Positions 33,405-43,747 of a stretch of DNA of 64,000 nucleotides are shown piece by piece. Where the stretch lies: assembly GCA_029204225.1 (NCBI GenBank), contig CM055097.1:35714804-35778803 (forward strand), read 5' to 3'. The first letter of the stretch is position 1; the number at the start of each line of letters is the position of its first letter. This stretch comes from Diphasiastrum complanatum (Eukaryota > Streptophyta > Lycopodiopsida > Lycopodiales > Lycopodiaceae). Made by a program: the position numbers and the translations under genes. The notes below the pieces were generated by a model that saw only the letters and a list, made by a program, of their open reading frames with translations, searched no databases and had not been told where the DNA came from.

Positions 33405-34700
33405 CTGCAACATATACAAATTGTAGTAAATAGAAGTTGCTTTCACAATTTAAACTTTAAACTCCACCCTACCACCATTTTACAAATTTGTCTTTCATTC
33501 GCACATCAACTGACTAAGAATTTACACCTGCTTTCATGTTACTTTTCGTCACCTCAAGCATGTTTGTAAGTGCAATTTAACTAATCAACAATCCAATACC
33601 CAGTGACAAACGTAGTTTCAAAGCTTTAGCTATTAGAATCTTCAGGTTTTGACAATATCTACTACCATTATAGTTCTCACGATTGGTGTTATCCAATCAT
33701 TAAATTGAAAATCCGCAAAGATCTCGAAAAGATCCCCAAAGATGCCAAAAAAATCTGCAAAAATCTCCGAAACGATCCCGAAAATCCTCGAAAACAACAT
33801 CCACAAAAATCTCCGAAAAGATCTCGAAAAGAATTTAAAATTTTGGAGGAAGTCATTCACCACGGCGGATGGCTTCTTGAAAATCCTCGAAAAAATCCCA
33901 AGAATTGGTGTAAAAATCTTGAAAATGCCATCGGCAGAAAAATCTCGAAAATCCACGAAGATGTCAAAAAGATCTTGAAAAGATCCTCGCAAATCCCTGA
34001 AGAAATCCCAAAAATCCACGAAGAAAATTTCAAAATTCCTCCAAAATCCTCGAAAAAATCCGCGAAGACCAAAGAAAATACACGAAAGAATCCCGAAAAA
34101 AACATCCGCGAAAATCCTCGAAAAGATCTCAAAAAGAACTTAAAATTTTTGGAGGAAGCCATTCATCGCAGCGGATGGCTTTCCAAAAATCTCCAAAAAA
34201 ATCACGAGAATCGGCGAAAAATCTCAAAAATCTCGAAAATCGACGAAAAAATCTTGAAAACATCTCCAAAAATTGGCGAAAAATCTCGAAAATCGATGAA
34301 AATCCCGAAAATCCATGAAAATCACAAAAAAATCCACGAAAATCCTCAAAAAAATCTCAAACATATCTCAAAAATCCCTGAATATATCCGAGGATTGCCT
34401 ATCAAGCTGCTTTGGAAGGAGAGATCATCAGATTCCATGTTGAAGGATACGGCATGATGGCCATTGTCATTTGAGCCGAGGAGCACAAAAGAATCTTCTC
34501 ACAACAGCAGCTGACGATGTAACAAAAGTGCCTTGACCTCCTCTTTTTTCAAACAAAAAGAGAGGCTAAAAACTAAGAAGTCTTCAGAGAATAAAGACAA
34601 TTGAGTATTTATAGAGCCAAACAACCATGCAATATCTATGGAGTTTATTCAGAATAACAGTAGGACTTAAACAATGAAACAAATGAGAAACTTATGGCAT

Positions 34701-35175
34701 GGATTGATGAGTTGTACACAAACTGAGAATCGCAAGCAAGGATTGATGAGTTGTACACAAACAAGAGAAAAATAAAAAAGGTAGCTTGGCAATTGTATTG
34801 AAATAAGAAATGAAAACATGGATTGATGAGTTGTACACAAACTGAGAATCGTAGACAAGGATTGATGAGATGTACACAAACAAGAGAAAAATGAAAAACG
34901 TAGCTTGGCTTTGTGAACTGTATTGAAATAAGAAATGAAGACAAGGATTGATGAGCTGTACACAAGCTGAGAATCGCAGACAAGGATTGATGAGATGTAT
35001 ACAAACAAGAGAAAAATGAAAAACGTAGCTTGGCTTTGTGAACTATATTGAAATAAGAAATGAAGACATCGATTGATGAGCTATACACAAACAAGAAAAA
35101 AATAAAAAACATAGCATGGCTTGATGAGCTGTACAAAATTGAGAAACACAGTTTGGATTGATGAGTTGTACACAA
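34701..35175. repeat. Tandem array, about 120-bp unit with a 40-bp internal repeat
   Basis: GGATTGATGAG(T/C/A)TGTACACAAA recurs at about 34701, 34741, 34820, 34859, 34945 and 34985, with weaker copies to 35175. The larger unit is 119-125 bp and also contains GAGAAAAATGAAAAACGTAG, CTTGGCTTTGTGAACT and ATTGAAATAAGAAATGAA. The open frames on the minus strand (Cys, Phe and Ser-rich) come from the repeat and are not taken as genes. Confidence 0.85.
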
Positions 35176-36689
35176 CTTAGGAATACTATATAAATTGAGC
35201 CATTTCAATCCATGTTATTTTAATCCAAACTTGTATTTGAGAGGCTTTTGTTCAAGTAGTTGCAGATCATTTTTAGAGGTCGTTCTTTATTCACGGTTTA
35301 TCTGATGTACATGTATTTTTAAAAATGTGTTGAGAAAGGAGTTAGCCATGAGGTTAGGGCAGCTTGGAGGGAGATTCAAGCCCCCCAAAGACTTTCAGAC
35401 CCTCCAATAATGGCAACTTAGAAAGGAGATTTAAGGATCTTAAAAGAAAAAAGGTTGAAATCTTTTTACAACTTTTCAGAAAAAAGTTTCAATTAATCTT
35501 TTAACCTCAATTAGTATTTCAACAGAATTAGTTTCTAACTTTTATTAGTTCTGAAACAAAATTTATTAAAAAATATTTTGGATGGAGGTCCATCCACCAT
35601 GGCGGACGGAACCCCCCTCTTAGATAAACTTTGATAGCTGGGATAAGTTGGGAAGAGAGTGACATAGAGAGATAGAGAGAGGTGGGGGGGGAGGGCGGAC
35701 GACTTTCTCCATAATTTTCTTTGCTTTTTTTAAAAACATCCTGTTTTTTTAAAAACATGTAGAACTCAATTTCTAAAAAAAATCATAAAAAAAGCAATTG
35801 AAAGAGGTCCATCCGCTGCGGCGGACGGACATCCCTTAAAAAATTTCAATGTAAAATTGTTTTTTAAACAAGAATTTACTATTTCTCAAACAAACTTTAT
35901 CTCTAAAAAAAACCATTAAAACTCAATTTGTGAAAAAACAAATTTGGATTGAAGTTCATCCGCCTCGGCAGATGGACAACCCCTAAAAAAATTTCAAATC
36001 CCGAAAACCTGAGAATCTCGAATAAATCGCAAATAAATTCCAAAACTCCGAAAACCTCGAAAAATTCCGAAAATCACAAAAAAAAACCGGATAATGTGGA
36101 AAACCATCCGTCGTGGTGTATGACTTTCTCCATATTTAAAAAAAAAAATCCAAAAAATTACGAAAAAAATTTGCGAATAAATCTCGAAATATCCCGCGAA
36201 AACTCAAAAATCTCGACTGAATTTCGAAAATCCAAATACTCAAAAATTAAAAAATCCTAAACTCCGAAGACCCCCAAAATATATCGAAAATCACAAGAAA
36301 ACCTGAAAAAATCCAAAAAATGTGGAAAACCATTCATCGCGGGAGATGGTTTTCTCCACATTTTTTTTCCAAAAAAAAAATTCTAAAAATTCCAAAAGAA
36401 AATTGGAGGGGGTCCATCCGCCACGACGGATGGCCCCCCTAATAAAATTTCAATATTCACTTTTGTTTTTAAAAAAAAAACCTATGATTTCTCAAACAGA
36501 CTTTATTTCTAAGAAAATTAAAAAAAAATTAAATTTTTTTTGGAGGGGAGTCCATCCACCACGGCGGATGGACCCCCCCCCCCCCCAAAAAAAAAATAAA
36601 AAAAATTGTCAATATCCAATATTCAATTGTTCAAGACCCTCTAGTTATGCTCCCTTTACTCACTTTCCAAGATTGATTATAGGATAATT

Positions 36690-37530
36690 GGTATTCCACG
36701 TGTCAGCAACATGTGCATTAGTTATTTTGAGCTTATTTTTTTTATAGTCTTTAAATGAGAACCCATTTAAAAAAAAGATTGGCCACAATTGTTGAGATTA
36801 ACACTATTTTAAGCTTTTATATATAGCTTGAAAAATTTTCATGCTTAACCAAATGCTTATGAGATAAATATCTGAATTTAATGGCCTCTTTTGTATTGTC
36901 AAAACCATGAAACAATATAATGCTAAACCTAAAAACAAACTACATTGTTAAAAATACTAAAAACTGAAAAAACAAAAGCTAATAAAAATACAAAAAACTC
37001 AAAGTTAAAAATAAATATAAAAATTAACGAAAACTCAAAAAATTATAAAACAAATCTATAATAAAAATCGTAAAACTGTAAAACAAATGCAAATATTAAA
37101 AATTAAATATAAAAATTGTAAAACAACTATACATATTGTAATTTTTTTAATAATCAAACAGACTTTAAAATAAATCTAAATATAAATATTAAAGTTAAAA
37201 AACAAACTAAGAAATCTAAAAATGAATAATAAAAAGTCAAAAAACTATAACACGAATCTGGAAATTAAAAAATGCATAATAAAAAGTCAAAAAAATATAC
37301 AATAAATCTGAAAATTGAAGAAAAAAAAAATACGAAATTGTTTCAGACTTTGTGTATTTCTAAATATTGTGTAAAAACTCTTGTAATTCTGTAGACTATA
37401 TAAAAACACGAGAAAATCCACAGAATTGGATAAACAATGGATGAAGATTAAAACCGATTAGACAATTAGTAAGAAGGAGAATAATCCAACAAAAGAGTGG
37501 TGGCATTCAAATCCTTATGAAAATTTCTAC
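36690..37530. other. Very AT-rich stretch with no gene
   Basis: Dominated by A-rich microrepeats such as AAAACTCAAAA and AATAAAAAGTCAAAA. No coding sequence, LTR end or inverted repeat is recognised. It separates the palindrome cluster from the transposase-like gene starting near 37602. Confidence 0.5.
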
Positions 37531-37601
37531 TAGTTTCAAAATCCACACTGTAGATGTGAAAACAAGAGTTTGGACTTGTCAAGATTCCAACAAGACAAAG
37601 A

Positions 37602-39275
37602 ATGTCCAAATGCAAAATATGTGACGACCTTCAAAATGCAATAGAGACAACACTTGACACTAGGATGCATGATCGCTATATTGCATTGAGAGGTCGTCAT
37701 CTACATCATGTTTTCGATTCTAGAAAATTGTATGCATATTGAAAAGAAGAGTCAAGATCCCATCATGAGCAGTCTTTGTGTCTTATCATTGATGAAATGG
37801 ATCAAAATACAACAACATTATCTCGTTTCAATAAGACACCTCCCAGATTAGAGGGAAATCGATTTTTGAAAATACATGTTTGTGGGGTATTGGTTCATGG
37901 ATTCAAGTTGTGCTGTGATGTTTGGATTGATACCTTGCATGCTCATGATAGCAATCAAGTGGCCACATCAATAATACGAGCAATAAGAAAGGTACAAGCA
38001 TCACGTGGTAACTTACCTCCAATCTTACGTATTCAAGTTGACAATTGTTGGAGGGAGAACAAGAACAAATTTATTTTTGGTCTTTGCTGTATGTTAGTGG
38101 AACATAACATCTTCCAAAAGGTAGAAATGGGATTTCTTTTGGTTGGCCACACACATGAAGACATAGATCAAGTTTTCAATATCATATCCAAGGCTTTGAA
38201 TTCCAAATCAGTTCACACAATGCCAGATATGCTAGCACAAATTGGTGAAAAAATGGGTGGCGATCATATCGAAAGCATTGAAGTAGAAATACTAGAATGA
38301 ATGGTAGACTGGAAATAATTTATAGATCCTTGTATTACTCAAGGAAATGACTGCTTAGAAGGACACACCAATCCTCACTATTTTTGTTTTCAAATGATAA
38401 ATGGTGAGCCAACCATGCAATGGAAATACTATTCTAATGATAGAGACAACGCATGGAGTGAACCTTTCAAACTATTGCAACGTATACCTTCAAAAGATGA
38501 AGCCATCTTTCTAGCATCCATGAAAGATCTGGATCCAGATGAAATGAAAGGAATAATGTCTTTTATTGATTATTTGCGGTTCATGAGCCAGAAGTTTCCA
38601 GAATACAAGGATCACAATGATGCATGTGTGGTGGAAACCACAAAACTTGTCGAATATCTTTCCAAAAAAAAAATATTATCGAATTCAATGTATAGCCAAG
38701 AGGCTTTTTGGCCACAATCCTTGCCAACCACTTTCGATTCATCTGTATCAACTTTGATCAATGAGGTCGAAATGGATGTACAGTTATTACCCCTGAGGTT
38801 TTGTGGGCAGAAAACTGATGCACCTCTAGTTGAATTCATCCCACGTAGAAAAGTTGTGTTGGACAAATTCGTTGCAATGCGGCCTCCAGATGAAGATGTT
38901 TTGGAGGGTTCCATACCTATTTGGGTGGCAAAAGCTGTCGAAGTGAAGAAAAACTCAAAAGGCTTGGCCACAAAGTTTAAAGCATTATGGTATGAACCAA
39001 AATCTAATCAACGGTGTAGAAACCAGAGACAAGTTGACAACTCGGAGTTGTACAAAAATTGCTTAGAGAAAGATTGGATTCTGAAAAACGACGGACTATA
39101 ATATATGGATGTAGATACAGTTGTTCATGCATGGAAATCAAAGGCGAAAAAAACAATTATAGCATACGGCTATATTGTCGAGAAATCAATATCTATTCCG
39201 GAAATATCAGTGGCACACATCAAAGAATACCTGTCCATATTATCCGATGAATGTGCAGTTGATATTGATGAGTAG
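37602..39275 (+). pseudogene. Transposase-like protein with DUF7869 signature, copy T1
   Basis: A single frame runs from ATG 37602 to TAG 39273-39275, about 558 codons, broken by four stops (near 37741, 38298, 38316 and 39099). Features in order are a Cys pair (CKICDDL), RYIALRGRHLHHVFDSR, IIDEMDQNTTTL, VCGVLVHGF, IQVDNCWRENKNKFIFGL, VEMGFLLVGHTHEDIDQVF and a C-terminal region (VKAVEVKK-like, FKALWYEP). The D..DN.reNKN..HTHEDIDQ pattern is that of DUF7869 proteins. I infer a DDE/D RNase H fold, that is, a transposase. Against copy T2, at least two stops are C-to-T or G-to-A changes. Terminal repeats were not found. Confidence 0.75.
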
Positions 39276-39325
39276 AGTTCATGATTGTAGTTGTAGAGTC
39301 CTGGTTACAATCTTTGTCGCCATAA

Positions 39326-39541
39326 TTATTGGACTTGTAACGTATTTAATTTAGTGAGAGTTGGCAGATTCCGAATCTGCAACAAGGCCAAATTTGGTTC
39401 CAAAAGACGTGTAATTCCTTCTGTAAATTCAGTTGTAAATCCATCATGGCAATTTTGTAGAAAGCCAACTTTTTGTATGCTAGGGTGTGGGCATGTCACT
39501 TTATTATAAGATACAACAAGATTTGCAACTTGTTTAGCCAT
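39326..39541 (-). CDS. Small uncharacterised ORF convergent with T1
   Basis: 71 codons starting MAKQVANLVVSYNKVTCPHP. It converges with T1 and ends about 50 bp from the T1 stop. No domain is recognised. The arrangement (transposase-like gene plus convergent small ORF) recurs at 57.7-60.7 kb, which makes it worth noting, but chance cannot be excluded. Confidence 0.2.
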   Translation of the reverse strand: MAKQVANLVVSYNKVTCPHPSIQKVGFLQNCHDGFTTEFTEGITRLLEPNLALLQIRNLPTLTKLNTLQVQ

Positions 39542-39718
39542 CTTAAATTATCTAAAACAGAAAATAACTGACCATAGCTACTAACGAATACATCTATTCT
39601 TAACCTTTAGTGAAGAACTATGACCAATTCTGACTGAAACTAATTTCAATATGGTCAACTACTTGCCAGTTTCTCTCAATCTACTCTTGCTTCCTATTCC
39701 TTGGCTTGGGGGTGTTGT

Positions 39719-40602
39719 TGTTGGAAATTGGTCAGTTGCTTCCACTTGGTTGGGTGATTTTGTTCTGTGAAAATGTCAAAATCATGCTTGATCTAGGCCA
39801 AAATCATGTACATATTATGTTTACACATGTGTGGAGCCTGTTCCCACGTGTGAATTAAATGCATTTATCATTTAGATGAGTCATATAGGTTGTACATACC
39901 ATTTCATTTGAGATTTAGTGGCTAAAATTGCCAAAATCTAGTTTTCTAGCTATATGCCACTTGGCATCATTTTATTGGTAGGAAAAGCTATTTCACATGG
40001 ATAGGAGTGATCTCACACGTGCCAAGGATTGCTCACATGTGTCAAAACATCAGTAGTAGGTGAGATCCAACTTGTAGTAGATATTTGTGCAAGTCCCTAT
40101 AAATCAGGAAAATTGCCTAAAATCAAGGGAGGTGGCTATAAGTTAGGAAACTTGGTCCATGTGCCATATTGATGATTATTGGTGGATCCTTTGATGAGTA
40201 GGCACTCTCACACGTGTCAAATTAGCTGAGTAAGCATCAGCTCTTGTGTATATATGGTGGCTCATTTGGCCATAATTGATATGGAAGCTAAATCTGGGTT
40301 TTGGAGCAATTCTAGTGTTTTCTCTCTATTTGTCTTGTGTTTTTATGCATTGATTGGGTTCTAAGATTAGTATACTTTATTCTCAGCCTAATTTCCATAC
40401 TCTGACAGGTTTTCACACATGTGAAACCAGCAAGTACAAGTTTTGATCAATAATGATTGTTCTTGTTAGATTTATTCATCTATATTTGATCTAAATGCTA
40501 TCTAATCTTGTGTAGATTGATAGGTTGATCTAATCTAACATCCAATCACACTTGTGGATCTGATTCAGATCTATTCTTGGTCCATTTTGCTGTACTTTGA
40601 CA
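39719..40602 (+). repeat. Putative left LTR of copia element C
   Basis: The proposed span runs from TGTTGGAAATTGG to CTGTACTTTGACA and is followed by the primer site TGGTATCAGAGCC. The end is certain from the primer site. The start is a best guess from the TGTTGG end shared with the element at 62520. It holds several CACACGTGTG/CACATGTG motifs (39827-40430), which are potential promoter elements. No right LTR of this element is present. Confidence 0.55.
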
Positions 40603-40624
40603 TGGTATCAGAGCCAAGTACAAG
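40603..40624 (+). other. Primer binding site of copia element C
   Basis: TGGTATCAGAGCCAAGTACAAG directly follows the LTR end TTTGACA. The same 22 bases occur after the LTR at 63145, which links the two elements as relatives. Confidence 0.8.
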
Positions 40625-41196
40625 TGCATTTAAGGCATTGATCTAAACTATACCCAAATTGGCAGGTTTTTGGAAACAAGCTAATATTGAGGTAGTGAGG
40701 TTGAATGGATAGCTAGAACCATCATATTTGTACCAAATCTTGTTGTGGGCTGCAGGTGTACGTTCCACACGTGTGGGGCCGTACAGGACCTGTTTTTGAC
40801 AGTAAAATTCAGTTTGGTGCATTTTGAGCTTCATACACCCAATTTTGAGTCAATTTAGTGCATTTTTCAAGCTTTCACTTGCATTGTTTCTATTCCATTG
40901 ATTTGTTCTTCGTTTAGATCAATCATATAGGTGGATTAGAGCTTGTTTATAGTACATTGAAGTTGATTCTCTGTTTTTTTTTTGAGTGTACCTTGAAGTT
41001 GATAGAGATTGAGTGCTATAAACCAAAGATTAAGGAGTGAATTTGCAAAGTTGAGATTGTAATCTATAGATCCATCATTCTAGATTTGTTCTAAAGTGGT
41101 AGGGTTAGGTCTACAAGCTTATTGATTGCTAGAAGACACTATAGGTTCAGATCTCTAAGTGAAACCATCTAAGTTTCAAGTGCATTTACACTAATA

Positions 41197-43747
41197 ATGG
41201 CATCAATGGGTGGCTTCTTACTTGAAGCTAGTGAAAGGCTTTCATCAACTAATTATGCCATTTGGAAAGTTCGAATGGAGTCATTATTTGTACTTCATGA
41301 TTTGTATGACATTGTTCTTGGTGTGGAAGAAGAACCTCAAGTAGCTCAAGAATTAGTAAAGTACAAGAAGAGATTTAAGTTGTCATTACATTGCTTGAAA
41401 ATGAATGTAAGTAATGACTTGTTGAAAGAGATATGATCTTGTAGCACATCCAAAGAGGCATGGGATTCACTAAAATCTGTTTATGAATCCAAAAATACTT
41501 CAAGAATACTCATGCTAAGAAATTAAATACTTCAAAGCATGAAAGGAAGTAATGAAAGCGCCCAAGATTATGTTCTTAGGACCAAATCTTTGAATATTGA
41601 GTTATCTTCCATTAGTGAAAAGATTCAAGAAAATGAGCTAGTTCAAATCATCTTGAATGGATTAGGAAATGAGTATTCTAATCTAGTTCAAACATTTGCT
41701 ATTCAAGATCAACTTCCTACTATTGAAAAACTTCATAGTGTGCTAGTTTCTGAGGATAGTAGGATGCTTCATATCAAGAATAGAATTGGTTCTCTTTCTT
41801 TGATTGATGGTGATGAGAAAGCTAACTTTTCTTTGAAAGGCAAGAAGAAGAAGGTTCCATCCAAGAAGACCCAAGATGTGGAGGTCGAGAGCAAGGATGG
41901 AGCTTCAAGTTCAAAAGGCAAGAGTAAGAAGGACAAGAAGAAGCTTAAGTGTTTTTTCTGTGGTAAGAAAGGACACTTTGCATCCGAGTGTTACAAGAAG
42001 AAGAATGCCCAAGAGAAGGACAACCGTGACAACCTTGTGCTTGAGGAGGATGATGAATGCAACTTATCTTTGATGGCTTCCTTAACAAAAACATCTAATC
42101 ACAACACATGGTGGACTGATAGTGGGGCTAGTTCCCACATGACTCACCAAAAAGACTACTTTTCTACCTTACTTTCTTACAATAACTCTAAGAAGTTTAT
42201 CTTCACTGCAAGTGATCAAGAATGTGAGATTGTAGGAATTGGATCCATTCCATTATGTCTTGGATCATCTAAGAAAGTAGATCTAGACAATGTTCTTTAT
42301 GTACCTTCTATTACAAAGAACTTGTTAAGTGTTGGTCAACTTATGGATAGTGGATTGGATGTTCATTTCAAGCATGGAGCATGTTCCATCTTGAAGAATG
42401 ATAAATGTATTGCTAATGGTTTTAAGCAAGGAAGGTTATTTAAGTTGGATGCTAATGCGATGGTTGGAAGTGTTAACATGGCAAGGGAGGAGCTCTCTCA
42501 AGTGGAGCTATGGCACAAGAGGTTAGGCCATCCTAACTACAAAGCTATGGAGACCATGGTGAACAAAGAGCTAGCAATTGGACTTCCCACATTGGAGGTC
42601 TCACACCTATGAAGCATTGTATGGCAAAAAGCCAATCTTAGTGATTTGAAAATTTTTGGATGTACTTGTTATGTACACATTCCTTTAGAAGTAAGGAAAA
42701 AGGAAGATGCTACTTCATTTAAAGGCATCTTTGTTGGTTATAGTGAAAATAGTAAAGCATATAGGATATTTGATCCTATTACCAAGAAAGTTGTTGTAAG
42801 TAGAGATGTACTTTTTTATGAATCTCTCAATGGCAAAGAGAAGGTAATTTCCAACAACTCTTATCTTATCAGTGATCATGCTATGGCCAAGGAGGAGCTT
42901 CAAGGAGTTGAAGACCAAGAGGATCTTGCTCAAGATCCAAAGGTGCCAAGAAGATCAACAAGAGTGAGGGCCGAGCCATCAAGGCTCACTTATAGTGACA
43001 AAGGAAAGCAAAGGGAAGATTCTCAACTACACCTCTTATTCTTTCTTGACTACTATGCTTGAAGAATCAACATGTTTTGAAGAAGCAATTAAGTCTCAAA
43101 GTTGGAAGGATGCTATGCAAGTAGAGTTTGATGCTTTGTTGGAAAGTCAAACTTGGGATCTTGTTAATCTACCTTATGGAAAGAAGCCTCTTACTTGTAA
43201 ATGGATATATAGATTGAAGTATAATCAAGATGGTTCCATTCATAAGTATAAAGCAAGACTTGTAGCAAAAGGTTTTTTACAACAAAAACTTAGATTATGA
43301 TGAAACCTTTGCTCCTGTTGCAAATCTTGTAACCATTAGATTGATCATATGTCTTGCTACTTCTTTCAAGTGGGAGCTCTTTCAACTTGATGTGACAAAT
43401 GCTTTCTTGAATGGATTCTTAGAGGAGGAAATTTACAAGTGCCAACCCGAGGGCTTCATCAAAGATGGAGAAGAAGACAAAGTGTGCTTTTTGAAGAAGA
43501 GTCTTTATGGGCTCAAGCAAGCACCTAGAGCTTGGTACTCTAGGTTGCATTCTTATCTTATTTCCATTGGATTTGTTGTAAGTTCTTATGAAACATCATT
43601 GTACTACAAATGTAATGTTGGAAAGATCATCATTTTGGTTTTATACGTTGATATATCACTTTCATCAACCGAATCCGAGTATAAAGCTATGACAACAACA
43701 ACAAAGGAGATCCTATGGCTAAGAAGACTATTGGAGGAGCTTCACAG
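41197..43747 (+). pseudogene. Internally deleted copia gag-pol (element C)
   Basis: Gag starts MASMGGFLLEASERL (41197) with stops near 41433 and 41524. The zinc knuckle CFFCGKKGHFASEC lies near 41950, the protease WWTDSGASSHMT near 42110, and the pre-integrase LWHKRLGHPNYKA near 42510. The integrase catalytic core is absent: the text jumps near 42605 to the post-core region (KIFGCTCYVHIPLEV, FVGYSENSKAYRIFDP). RT has WKDAMQVEFDALLES, CKWIYRLKYNQDG, a frameshift at 43290, then LDVTNAFLNGFLEEEIYK and SLYGLKQAPRAWY. At YVD near 43650 the catalytic YVDD is cut and fused to RNase H (SLSSTESEYKAM). The copy ends at 43747 against element T2. It is not functional. Confidence 0.9.

Larger units (their letters stand above)
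32044..36571. repeat. Cluster of near-palindromes, consensus CCATCCGCCGCGGCGGATGG
   Basis: Thirteen full copies start at about 32044, 32364, 32611, 32726, 33853, 34159, 35590, 35809, 35956, 36104, 36330, 36414 and 36552, with a half copy at 32824. They sit in AT-rich DNA built of short imperfect AAAATCTCGAAAATCC units. The flanks extend the palindrome in three matched ways: GGAAG..CTTCC, GGGGGT..ACCCCCC and TGTGGAAAA..TTTTCTCCACA. Left and right flanks change together, so the pairing is kept while the sequence changes. The Lys-rich 250-codon frame at 33705-34457 is a by-product of these repeats and not a gene. Confidence 0.85.

Noticed and set aside
33705-34457. A 250-codon Lys-rich open frame on the plus strand
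   Set aside because: It consists of imperfect repeats of AAAATCTCGAAAATCC translated as KI.KNLE-like units, reads through two palindrome copies and has no domain. It is a by-product of the repeat tract.
34645-35208. A 187-codon open frame on the minus strand with repeated Cys, Phe, Ser and Leu motifs
   Set aside because: The period of the protein repeat equals the 120-bp DNA repeat, and other frames are open as well. There is no independent sign of coding.
32044-36571. Reading the palindrome cluster as a CRISPR array
   Set aside because: Spacing is irregular, the units are self-complementary over their whole length with varying flanks, and the context is eukaryotic.
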